Below, piece by piece: positions 1 to 10,449 of a stretch of 64,000 bases of DNA. A program made the translations under genes and the position numbers. This stretch comes from Collybiopsis luxurians FD-317 M1 (taxonomy: Eukaryota > Basidiomycota > Agaricomycetes > Agaricales > Omphalotaceae): NCBI GenBank assembly GCA_000827265.1, contig KN834772.1, positions 468,243-532,242 of the forward strand, read 5' to 3'. Numbering within the stretch: position 1 is the stretch's first letter; each line of letters begins with the position of its first letter. The notes under the pieces are model-generated. The model searched no databases. It saw only the letters and a list, made by a program, of their open reading frames with translations, and was not told the DNA's origin.

Positions 1-1
1 G

Positions 2-1346
2 GCACCACTGGTGGACAATCCGGATCCGAATTATGAGTTGACTGTTCGTAAGTACGGTTTTTCTGTCGCGCATTCCTCTCGCCCGGTGACCGAGATCACT
101 TTTTTTTTTGTAGGCCAAGTTGTCAAGCGGAACAAGATCTATTACGCGAAGTATCCTCAAGATGTCCAGCGCGTAAGTTGGGTTGTTGACATTCCGAGTA
201 CGTATATTGGCTTATTATACTTTACTGTCTATTGCCACATAGGTCAGAGATATCGCTGCCTATCTTGAAGCGAACAATGTCGTTTTACCCAGCGGTGGCC
301 GTTTAAGCGTACGTCGCTTCCAGCAGCTTGGTATAGATTTTGGAATGGCAGGTGAAGATTTATTCAAGTCATTGGCATGAACATTTTTGTCTTCGCGCTA
401 ATTTTGCGCTTCTTTGCAGGTGGTATTGACCGGGTACACCGTGAATGCATTTTTGCTTCTCTTAGTGAGCTTCTTCGTCGCTTATTTTTTCTGCATCAGA
501 AATCGTGCTTCGTGCATCAAATGATTTGGAGCTGTTTGGGAAAATTTCGTACAAAGGACTGCAGAATATCGAGAACGGCCAGTCGTTCGATGGAAACCCT
601 ATATACGCTATCCTACATGAACCCATATATTGTCAAGGGTAAGTGATACTTGTTTACATCGAAGGCGAATACACTCCGAATGACCGTCTTTCGACTTGGC
701 CGTGACGCAGCCAAGCACCGCGCTGGTCTGCAGATCGCATTGTGCAAAAGAGTCCTCAATTCTCATGGTCGCATGTCAAGCAACTTTCTACTGAAGAGCC
801 GATTTACTTTACGGGGGAAATGGTACGGGAGGAATAGTGATTCCATCTTTTCGCTCTCTCCCACATTCAGGTTGATCATTGTATTCACTGGACCCAGATT
901 TTCCCTGAAATGTTCGACGACTATGCCGCCCTCCGTCCTTTGAAAGGCGCAGCGGAGATCCTCGCGCAAGATGACTCGTGGGGTCCGCTCTACGATTTGA
1001 AGCAGTTGGCGATGAATCAGGTCAAAGTTTCTGCTACTACGTGAGTTTTTTTTTTCTCGAGACTACTAGTAGTCCGTTTGTTCCGATCTGATTTTGTTGG
1101 TGCTAGCTATTTCGATGATATGTGAGGAGCTCTGATTGAGCTGAATGTTTCTAGGATAAAGTCAATGTCTGATCCTTGAGAACAAATCATAGGTATGTCC
1201 CGTTTGAGCAATCTCAAGAGACAGCGGGAAAAATTAAGAATACCGAGCAATACATAACGAATCAGCTGGCCCATAGTGGGATCAGGGAAGATCCCAAGGA
1301 CGTGATGAAGCGGCTCTTCCAGCTGTCGAGACGGGAATTCGCTTGA
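2..1346 (+). CDS. Prolyl aminopeptidase-like serine peptidase (S33, alpha/beta hydrolase), 3' part
   Basis: C-terminal part of an alpha/beta hydrolase of the proline iminopeptidase type, which removes N-terminal proline from peptides. The gene enters from the left edge, so the nucleophile elbow lies outside the window. Exons joined by eye begin 2-56, 114-172 and 243-351; further short introns follow. The reading runs through LPSGGRLSVRRFQQLG, then IYAILHEPIYCQG, then a late YFDDMYVPFEQ stretch and LAHSGIRED. In the family the Asp of the DDMY segment and the His of the (H/E)HxGxR segment complete the catalytic triad; both are present and in frame. Stop TGA at 1344-1346. Frame is kept across all introns I could place, so it is probably functional. 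Family assignment is from recalled similarity, not a search. Confidence 0.8.
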
Positions 1347-1932
1347 GGCAGGAAAGAGGGACGGAGGGATATGTGAGTGTCCCAGTTAGGGTAGGTTAGG
1401 AGAGAGAGCGTGAAGAGGAAGGAAAAGGTGAGCATGTGGTCAGTTTGGGCGCTGATAAAGTTTCCCTACCAAAGTAGATCCTCATATGTACCATTGCAAG
1501 TATATGTATTTATGGGAACGCTTCTATAAATGCTGCATCATTTCAAGCGTCCAACAATCGGGAATGAGTTTTTGTTTTTTTCTTTCTTTTTTCATCCTTC
1601 TGGGCCCAACTAACAAAATGAAAATCTTGGTGTTCTAGTGAAGTAAAAGAGGCTTAGCCAACCAGATTGTATCTCGAATCTGTGCCAGAAATGAACTCTG
1701 CAGAACGATCAGGGCGTGAGAAAACTGGATTTGTGGCTGTGGCTGTGCTTTGGCATCAGAACACAGATTCTGTGAAATTTAGAAGTTGTTGTTATTGGCC
1801 ATGCAACTCGTTCACTAGACACTGACTGCTCTTTTGTTTTTCTTTTTTTGACCATCTTTTTCTTCTTTTCTTTCTCGTCGCCCTGGTCCTTTTGCATTGG
1901 TATCTCCATATTTTGCGGTCTCGTGGATAGAA
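1347..1932. other. Intergenic: 3' flank of peptidase gene and promoter of next gene
   Basis: No coding signal seen. Open frames here on the minus strand are pyrimidine-tract artefacts (T-rich runs near 1570-1590 and 1840-1880). Confidence 0.5.
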
Positions 1933-2858
1933 ATGGACCCTCCAGAGTCACTTGAGCAGGTGTGTGTACCGTGATTTTCTAGTTCGACAAATGTACTCAC
2001 CATCCCACTCAGATATTTCTTCGTGTAGAGGAAGAGAGTCAGAAACGAGCTCAAGCTGATGCCCTTGTTGCTGCTGCTTCAGGCGAACCAACTAAGCCCA
2101 CGCCGCTCGACGCGCCAACTCTTTCGGTTAAAGCCCAACGCCGTGGAAGTATCTCTATAACTCGTTTTGGCCAGGTTGGTCTCTCGACTGCCTCTGGTTT
2201 CTCTCCTGACGCCAGCTCCCTTAGCTCACGGATGAACTGTCTTCCAAAGAATCCACAGCAACCAGCCCCCCAAATTCCCCTACAGCATTCATTACTACAT
2301 TAGCTGCACAGTCTACGTTTTATCAGTCACAAATTCTGGTTAGTTCTTTCGTAAATATGAAATCTTGGACGTAACCAATTTCTCTTCATGCAGAGCACCA
2401 GTCGCGACTCTTTGGTTTCGCACGCTTCTGACAATGAGGGTCTTCATGCGGAGGAGGATAATCACGTCACTCAGATCCACAGGATAGCTGCTCCCCGATC
2501 CCTGTCGCGAACGGTTGGATCCTTTCTTCCCCGCCGTCTTTCCCGCGCACGGTCGCGGCCGGTAATCGAGGATGTAGATGGGACGATGGTAATTGGAGTC
2601 TCTGTACAGGCCGCCACAGCTACAGTGGAAGAATCTTCCGCTCCCGATTCGGAGTCGCCGCTACCGCAAGCTACGGTTACGGCTGGGAACAATCATTCTC
2701 TCACACCCACTCTTAACTCTAAAGCCTCCAAGTCGAGTCTTAGAAGCATATCGTCCAGCAGCAATTGGGTACCCAATAGTAATTGGGTGACTAGAGCCAA
2801 GGACTTTACAAGGAGGTTACGTCGAAAAAGCGTGCAGCCTCTTACGCAAACCTCTTGA
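1933..2858 (+). CDS. Hypothetical Ser/Arg-rich protein, 255 aa
   Basis: Four exons (1933-1959, 2013-2174, 2225-2338, 2394-2858), all introns phase 0 with GT-AG ends, giving 255 residues. The protein starts MDPPESLEQIFLRVEEESQ, with an early acidic, Gln/Ala-rich predicted helix. The middle is Ser/Thr/Pro-rich (TSPPNSP). A basic stretch with two RR-containing segments (FLPRRLSRARSR) follows, and the C-terminus is also basic (RRLRRKS). No domain recognised, no signal peptide or membrane segment. The basic clusters could act in nuclear or RNA/membrane association, but nothing proves it. Consistent frame across three introns is the main support that it is a gene. Confidence 0.6.
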
Positions 2859-3573
2859 TGCACTCCCTCTGGGTTCTTCAGCCGCGTGCTTTTTCAAGCT
2901 TCTTGTGCCCGTTCTTTGCATTTCTCTTCGCTTTCTGTCTCGTTTTCTTCTCCTTCACTGCCTGCCTGCTTGTTGTCTTTTTTCAAGCTCTCGTCATCAT
3001 CCATCTGCACACTTGCTATCCATTCCGCATTTACCGCACTTCACAACCAACACAATACAAAGTACTTTACTACCTTTCCAATTGGATTGATTAAATTTCG
3101 TCTCTATTCGTGATATTAAGCTCCCCCGACCTCGAAAACTGCCGTATCTGGAATGAAGGTGTGTATTGGGATTTCCTCGAGTCCCTTTGATAAAGGAGTT
3201 AGCCGCTTGGGCTGGGCTATTCTTGGCCAGCCGCAGTTCCGACGAAGCTAGGGCATCTAGGGCATCCAATCTTAGCTTACGGCTAGAATAAGGTAAGATT
3301 TCTCGCAGTGTTTCATTAAGGAGTTTTACGTTTCCATTCCCCCTGCAGTACATGAAATTTCTCTTTCCTTTCGGGGAGCGATGTCTCATCTATTCATCTA
3401 TAGAAGAAGCCCATCCTGGATTAGCGGATCGGGAAAGTTTCATTTATTGCCCCCTGCCATATAGGCGGTCCAACTTCTCCCTTCCCCTTTCTTGTTCTTC
3501 TCCCTTTTCCGCCTCGCCTTTATTAACTTTAGCTTCGTCGTTTCAGCACACCCAGCAACTTCTTGATTACAAC
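2859..3573. other. Intergenic: CT-rich promoter region
   Basis: Holds long CT-rich tracts (about 2890-2960 and 3475-3520), common just upstream of basidiomycete start codons, ahead of the ATG at 3574. A 130-codon minus-strand open frame at 2997-3389 has no recognisable domain and overlaps these tracts; I treat it as chance. Confidence 0.5.
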
Positions 3574-5592
3574 ATGGCCAACTCAAATTCTGCAGCCGGT
3601 ATATATTTGGCCGGTCAATCAGCCTCTGCGACGTTCCTCGAATACACCGCCCGTACGAGCTCTGAAATTTCAGACTCGCTGTTTCGTTGGGAACCCGAAG
3701 TGGACGCCGAGCCACAGTCAGCGAAGGTAAGCCAGCCCTCTGCGGCGCGTTTATGACTGATCCGGTAAAGGTCAACGGTCGGGATTTTCCCCGATGGCCG
3801 AAGTATTTCCTGTGCGCGCGTGCTAATTTAATTGTTTTGATTTTTTTTGATGGAGCAGATCCTATCCTCTACCACCACCACGATGAATTGCTTCGGACGA
3901 CCTCGACGTCGCGAGTCCTCGCAATCTTCATCTAAGTACGAAGAACGAAGGAGAAGCTTCGATATCCTGTTGTGGAATACCAAAACTCGGCCTACATCGC
4001 CATCTCATGCTTCTCGCCTGGAACACGACATGAAACGTACTCATCAAACGACCTCCTACGCCAACACGTTTGCTGCATATACCCCTCGACTCTCGTCCTC
4101 GGAAGCGGGCCCAAGCTCGTCTCCTCCACGATACCATCCTCGACAGAGTATACCGAGCGACGTTAGTAATCACCCTCGGTCATTCCTGTCAGCCCCTGAC
4201 AACGTTAATGACGTGGAGAATATTCAAGTTGCAGACCAGGCACAACGCTCAGGAGCAAAGCAGAAAAAAGTCGCGTCTGAAATCCCCCAGGTGGAGCAAG
4301 TGGCGAAGGACACGACACTCAACAAGATCCACGCGATCGATCCCGCGTGTTTCCAGTCCATTGTCCCATTTGATTATTCGTGTCTGGACGACTTGGACGA
4401 GGAGCTCATACTTCGACCCAGAAGTGCTTTCGAGGAGGTGTGTTGGACGACTGCTGTGCACAATGTTCCCAGACGATCATATCAAGTTGTCAACGCTCGT
4501 CCCTCATCTTCCCATTCCTCTCGCGCAGCCACTCCAACAGCCTCTGATCACCATCCAAGGAACAAGGCACCGCGACTGGCTATGCGAGAGTCACTTCCCA
4601 CTCCCCCTCGTTCAAACCGTTCACCGAGTGTCAAAGAGTCACCCATCACGCAAGAGATTCCTCAGGTGGATGTATTTGCTGTCACCGATCATGACACTGA
4701 ATCCGAATCTGGGGCCGAGACGGAGAGGGAGGAGGTCGACCATTGGACAGTTTCATCCACCTCAACCGAGCCAGCTGTATTGATGGTAGCGGGCCGGAAA
4801 AACCTGACTATCTTGGGAAACCACCGCGTCGTCGGCGCAGATGAGAAAGCGATGAATAGAAAACCCAGTATTGAAGAAGTTTTTGTTTCTTCGGGGTCAT
4901 TAGTGAGTCGGCATAACGCGTTTCTTTTTTTCATCTCTTTGCCACTCTTCGTCCCCCGTTTCTTTTTACTTCGTTCTAAAAGCGCCGACCTTCCATTCCA
5001 TTCCACGTTTCCACGTTTCCATAGTTCTCCATTCTGACGCTTGTTCTTATCTCCTTCCATCGAACAGTCTTCGGAACACGGGAAATCGGAAAAGCTGCAC
5101 TCGGACATTAACCGTCACCACGACGATGACTGCTACCAAGTCGGCCTCGATAAACAGGAGGATTTAGATGCCGACACCGATGCTGACGGACGATCGTTTA
5201 TTTCCTTTGATGGAGACGATGAATACGATGACGATGACACGCCTATGCACACACCCCCTCATACCCCACGACATACCCCCCGCCATCCCCAATCTCTCCC
5301 AGCTCTCCGGAGTTATGCTCATCAGCGGACCAACGAATTACAACTATTACTCTCCCCGGCGAGTCTCCAGTACTCAGGTCTTACCAATCCCCAACATGAA
5401 TCCGTTGCTTTTTACCCTATTCCGGCGTCTTCCTTAGCGATATCCAAGTCGAAATCGAAAATGAAGACGGCAAAGTTCGGCCGAGCGAGCGTGAAGCGGG
5501 ATGGTCAGCGCTATGTGGAGAATCTGGGGATTAGTGTGGCCAAGTTTTGTCAGGCAGCGTTTCCGATATCGGGACGGGCGGTTAAGCGGTGA
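3574..5592 (+). CDS. Hypothetical low-complexity protein, 573 aa
   Basis: Three exons (3574-3726, 3859-4902, 5068-5592); both introns phase 0, lengths 132 and 165 nt. Product about 573 residues, mostly predicted disordered. An early basic segment (GRPRRRESS) precedes Ser/Thr/Pro-rich stretches. A central segment with hydrophobic residues is more ordered in composition (around IDPACFQSIVPFDYSCLDDLDEE). A strongly acidic Asp/Glu run (DGDDEYDDDD) is followed by an HTPxHTPRHTPRH repeat of His-Thr-Pro units. The C-terminus is basic. The His-Thr-Pro repeat could be a metal-binding or phosphorylation-rich linker. No enzyme family recognised; a regulatory or scaffold protein is possible but unproven. 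Confidence 0.6.
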
Positions 5593-6994
5593 ACATTGTA
5601 AGCCGCTACTTAGGCTTTACTTCGGAAAAAGGAGTGTGGTATGGTGCAACAGAAAAGGATACATGTATAGATTTGGCTTTGGTTTGTCATTGGCAGGAAA
5701 ACGGACTAACTCATGTGGGACGCGGGATGGATATACTCATGTCATCTGTAGATTTATCGTGCTTATCTTCGGTGGGTTCGGTGGGGAACTGGTTGCTTCT
5801 CCTTTTCCCCTTCGGAGGGAATTATGTATGCCGGAGTTTTTGGTTTTTAAACGATTATGCTACGTTTGCGTGTACTATTGTATGTATGTTTCGTATGTGT
5901 ATGTATCCCAGGACCGTATGGGCCAGTAATGATAGCGATTTCATGTGCCTTCAAAAGCGTTCATTAATTATCATCGACTCTGGGTACCTCGGTACTTGAG
6001 TCGGACTCGGAGTACAGAAGGCGTGTGGTTGCCTGACGGCAATCTAAGCTTTAATGTGCGCTGAACAGGCGAAGATACGACATGACAGAATGTGGTATAC
6101 ATATATATATGTACTACATGCATGTACCTGTCTTATCCCGGTTTAATGTGGCAACTCGAACTCTGATGGTTGTCAGACGGAGGGGGGTTCATCGGGCTTC
6201 ATTTGCGAGTCTTGAGGTTGGGAGTTATTAAGCTGTCATAAACGAATCCACATGATACCTGACAGTATCGAGTTCATTAGAATCGTAGGAGACCTTGGCG
6301 GGCTCCGATATTTTCGTGTTTTCATGGGTACGATGAGTGTACACAGACACGAACGACTTCCTCCTCCGGGACTATGAGACGGATCTGAGCTCGGATGACT
6401 GTTGTAGCACGAGCATGTGATAACGGCATGGAGAGTTACGAACGCGTAGGCGCCTGTAGGCGCCCAGTTTGAATTGACGCATTCTTCCTCTCCACACTGG
6501 CAGTCACCTTATTTTGTGCAATGTGCCGCTCAGTCTCAGAGCTGAATACGATGTCCCAAGTCCTTATGGCCAGTGGCTAAACAAGCGAATGAGTTTCGAG
6601 TTATCAGCTACTATACAGGGCTCACCATCGGCGAATTTCAATGCTTCGAGCTTCATGAAGATTTTGCTACTCCGTTCAAGCACCGTTTCACAATAATCAA
6701 GGTCCACAGCTCCATGGTAACACGCAACTTATATACACTATTGTTCACTAGGACGCTTCGAGCGCCTATGTACCTTTCTTGCATCGTTCACTATTGTTCG
6801 CAGTTTTTGGAAGCTAGAGCAGTGGCCCTTTTTTGTATCACATGCCGCTCATGACCCAATTCAAGGGCGAGATAAAAAAGCTGCGCCTCTAAACTTTCCA
6901 ATCGAATACCACTTCAACCAAGATTAACGCCTCCGACACCATACTTTTGAACTTATCCTTTTCCGAGAAATCATCTGCATAAACGTCAAAGATT
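5593..6994. other. Intergenic, no gene seen
   Basis: About 1.4 kb. The first 400 bases are probably the 3' UTR of the upstream gene. Short open frames at 6514-6854 carry no recognisable motif and lack intron signals that would join them. A short inverted motif of repeated TAGGCGCC lies near 6449-6468. Confidence 0.4.
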
Positions 6995-8038
6995 ATGAAC
7001 GTCTTCACATCCAAAGCCAAAGAGTCCAAGAGACGTGTTTCAAAGAAGGGACTGGGACTCGGGATTAATCTGTTTGCTGCTTCTTTGCATCAAGTGAGCT
7101 CTTTTACTATGCTCCTTAGAGTTTCTATGTATTGACAAAGCCCTTCAACCTTCCTTTCTCAGAATTCAACCTCCTCCTCTTCATCCACCAAAAACCAATC
7201 CACGTTACATCAAGGATCGTCTTCGAGCGCCACCACCAAAGCTGTGAAGACGCGCCCTCGATCGTCTACAACTGCTGATTATAAAGATAGAACGATCTTG
7301 AAAGACAAGTCGACCAACAAGCTTGAAGTCGAAGATGATCTACCGGTGCTCACGGCCCTTCGCACCAAACCGGCATATTATGAAGACCTCCACACACTTT
7401 CCGCCTACGGCGAACTCCCGCTTCCAGTCCATCCTCCTCTTCCTGTCATCGACTCTGAAAATACCAGTTTTGGTACTGCAGCGACGAGCCCGACTTCACC
7501 TGTAACGCGATTATTTGAAGTTGCGAAACCTCCTGCGGCCGCAAAGAGAAGACGATACACAGTCGCAACATCCAGACCTTCGCTCAACAAGCACGACAAT
7601 GAACCTCTGCAAGGGAAAGACGGTAGCGGAGCCATGCCCGGGCTAACCGAGGTGCAGGAGGAAGAGTCAAGCGCCATCGAAAGTGAACAGGGTCAGAGAT
7701 CTCCCCTGACCCCAAACTCGCGACCACCGACGAGTCGTGCTTCCTCGGCTCCCTGCGAGTCGATATTCTTACCTCTGGCGACTGCAGCGTCATCACAGCC
7801 TGCAGAAGCTACCTCCCCGGACCCGGAGGCTCCTGGGCTTTCCGACTCTCACGACGAGACGACGCCGGTAGCGCCCCAAACTCCTTCCAGCCTATCTCCG
7901 CGCAGGTTGCAAGTAAATGTCCGTTTCATTAAACAGTATCCATATATGGTCCCCGAGCTTCCCAGCTCGCCTCAAGATGATGACTCCAGCAAGGACGGGG
8001 TTTTGAGCAGGATGAAGTATCGCCTTGTGAAAAAGTAG
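6995..8038 (+). CDS. Hypothetical Ser/Thr/Pro-rich protein, 324 aa
   Basis: Two exons, 6995-7093 and 7163-8038, separated by a 69-nt phase 0 intron. The N-terminal exon is basic and ends in a hydrophobic patch (LGLGINLFAASLHQ). The rest is Ser/Thr/Pro/Ala-rich and predicted disordered, with a short Arg/Lys cluster (AAKRRRY) resembling a nuclear localisation signal. A more ordered segment near the end (LQVNVRFIKQYPYMVPELP) and a basic C-terminus (RMKYRLVKK) close it. No family recognised. The three consecutive + strand genes of this class (255, 573 and 324 residues) are not obviously paralogous. Confidence 0.6.
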
Positions 8039-8226
8039 CAAAAGACACCATTCTTTGCTCATGGGATTTCCGATTTGTGTGTAGCCTACTGTCTCTTTTA
8101 TTCTTTGGGTTTTGTATACGAAGTTGTTGATTTCGTCTGTCTTGTATTAGCTACTACTAGATGTATTCATAGCTATTATTCTCTGATATTAAATATTGTA
8201 CTGTGTACTTTCGAACTATAGTTTCT

Positions 8227-9542
8227 TTACACTCTCTCCTCCATATCCCAGTATGCATTCAGTGCCATCTGACCCCCCAGGTGTGCATATAGGACATTCG
8301 TCGAAGTCTCTCGTCCTTGAGGGAGAATTTCTCCGTTCTTGATCATATCAATCATTCCAGCTAAACTTTTCCCCTCGTATACTGGGTCGGTAATGAAAGC
8401 GTCCATACGCGCGCCGTACCTAGGAACAAAAGTTCAGATGCACGCAGAAAATAGCAATATACAGGTACACTCACTGGATCGCCTCGACAGTCTTCTTGTC
8501 CGGAATCCCATACGTCCCCGCATGATACCTCTCATCCAAAATGACATCTTCCTCTCCAATTCCATCTCCACCTAATCCAATCTTCTCTGCCGTCACTTTT
8601 GCAATTCTCAGCACCTGCGCCCTAGTCTCATCTGGCTTGGCACTAGCGTCGATACCAATGACCTTCCGCTTGGCCAACCTTTCCTTCTCCTCTGGACTAG
8701 CCTCACTATCCGCTGCGACGGTCTTGGCAAGGAATTTGAATCCCGCAATCATCCCAGCGAATGTTGACCCAGTAACAGCACAAACTACGACCGTGTCAAA
8801 GAAAACACCCATCTCTTTCTCCTGCTTATACACCTCGAACGCCCATCGAGCGAAACCTAACCCTCCGAGAGGGTGATCAGAGGCTCCAGCGGGGATGTAA
8901 TATGGTTTTCCGCCCTCCGCTCTGACTTGAGCGGTAAGCGAAGCAGCGGTGGGTTTATGTTCAATGCCAAATGTGGAGGGATCGAGCTGCGGCGAGGCAC
9001 CCATCAGTCGGGTAAGTTGAATGTTGCCTACTTTGGAGTAGACGGGAGACTCGTAGTCGACCCAATGTTCTTGGACTAGTTTAGCCTACATATTCGAGCT
9101 TGTAAGTCCCAGTGTGGTTCAAGCACGACGCAACGTACTTTGAGCCCATATTTCGCAGCTACAGCGGCAACCTGCCTCGTATGGTTACTTTGAACACCGC
9201 CGATGCTGACAAGTGTATCGGCCCCCTGTGTCAAAGCTTCTGAAATGAGATATTCAAGCTTCCGCGTCTTGTTGCCTCCGAACGCTAATCCGGAATTACA
9301 GTCTTCGCGTTTGGCATAGACGTTCACTTTTGATTACATGGTTGAGTACATGCAACGAAGAACTGAATCTTTGGCCGCTGAAGTGCATGCCTACCTTTGT
9401 ACCCATCTAACCAGCCCGATAGGTCCTCCGAGATGCGATCCAGCCGATGGATAGGCGAGGGCCCAAAGAGCAAAGATCGGCGAGGAATCTCAGAGAAGGG
9501 AGAAGGGAGATCCACAGGATCGATGGAGCGTGCGGTAGACAT
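8227..9542 (-). CDS. 1-aminocyclopropane-1-carboxylate deaminase (PLP enzyme)
   Basis: Fold-type II PLP enzyme that opens the cyclopropane ring of ACC to give 2-oxobutanoate and ammonia; the related D-cysteine desulfhydrase activity cannot be excluded. Four exons on the minus strand: 9395-9542, 9139-9326, 8475-9085 and 8227-8419. The family signature [21 protein letters not shown] carries the PLP lysine (GGNKTRK), followed by [14 protein letters not shown] with the Ser/Asn/His cluster. Further family segments are [36 protein letters not shown] and a C-terminal [18 protein letters not shown]. Total about 380 residues, slightly longer than the usual 340 because of a longer N-terminus. Its 3' end converges with the upstream + strand gene (gap about 190 nt). 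Expected to be cytosolic; no targeting signal seen. Confidence 0.93.
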
Positions 9543-9945
9543 ACGTAGAGGTTGTAGGAAGGACGTCCGTGTGAGTTCTGTGGTCGCTGTATAGTATGGA
9601 AACTGCGAGATGGTCGCGTGCTCATTCGGAGGATGTTTTAGCCATCGATTTGTCGGAAAGGGAGAATTTTGAGGCGAAGTGCGAGTGATAAGATAGGTAA
9701 GATTGCCATTCTAGAGTCAGCATTGCCATCAAGCAATGTCTACCAGCTCGACCGGTAGATTTTGAGCTTTTGAACTCTCATCGCGCTCTAAATGATTCAC
9801 ATGACTGTCGTTAAATAAGAAAACCTAAGACGCGTGATGCTTCACCCGGGCTATCGCCGGCCCGATTCTATTTCCAGGCCGGCCAAAGCTGGAAATATCA
9901 GGCGTTCAAATAGTAGTTTGCAATAAAGAACGAAGAACTTTCATG
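9543..9945. other. Intergenic between ACC deaminase and DyP relic
   Basis: Promoter side of the ACC deaminase gene. At 9861-9903 it carries a copy of the DyP 3'-flank repeat (listed separately). No other structure seen. Confidence 0.4.
9861..9903 (+). repeat. DyP 3'-flank repeat, copy 1
   Basis: About 40 bases ending GCTGGAAATATCAGG. Nearly the same block recurs near 14311-14347, 18015-18055 and, more diverged, 21336-21382. Each intact DyP gene has one just beyond its stop codon. This copy lies the same way next to the relic at 9950-10175, so it marks an old duplication unit. Confidence 0.7.
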
Positions 9946-9949
9946 ATAG

Positions 9950-10175
9950 CAACCGATATCAAATCAAAAATGAAACTGAGAACTGTTAGATCGAGAGTTA
10001 TGCTAAAATGACAGAGATTGAGGGTAAGAAGAAATATTCCCCTTCGCATGAAACAAGAAAATCTGTGCGAACTTTAGAGTTTGAAGCTGTAGAATGCTAA
10101 CATTCTTCGATTGTTATAATACTTGTTAATTGTTAGGTTTAAGGCCAGCAGGAGACCAGTAGGTTTATGAACATA
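9950..10175 (-). pseudogene. Relic of a third DyP peroxidase gene (last two exons only)
   Basis: On the minus strand the stretch matches the final two exons of the DyP genes at 14426-16617 and 18161-20310. It carries a counterpart of the SGLDPxNxT exon end, the intervening intron, and the last-exon segment that reads VSRGGEYFFSPSIS in the intact copies. Here the Arg/Gly pair of that motif is changed, the first of these exons has frame-breaking substitutions, and no upstream DyP exons follow. It is therefore a decayed 3' fragment. The adjacent 3'-flank repeat (9861-9903) supports common origin. The break in homology falls just before the 607-residue gene at 10450-12477. Confidence 0.75.
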
Positions 10176-10449
10176 TAATGCTCAACGTTTGGAGCTACCG
10201 CAAGCTCAACCTTCAGGTTCATCAAAGATGTGCATATCTGCTCTCAGTCAAAGACCTTGGTATTGATAATTAAAATCAGGAGTAATAAGTCGGACAAAGA
10301 AAGGAATATGTGTAGAACCGGTGCGAGTGTCGAGAGTAATCTGCTGGTGAAGTTGACTTTATCACTGGTCCCAGAATCAATTGCCAGGGTTTCAAAACCA
10401 ATAAAGCTTGCTATCTCGTCTAAAGCTACATCAGACGGTGACAGCGTAG

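Noticed and set aside
2997..3389. 130-codon minus-strand open frame
   Set aside because: No recognisable domain, overlaps CT-rich promoter sequence of the gene at 3574, and no splice signals link it to other frames.
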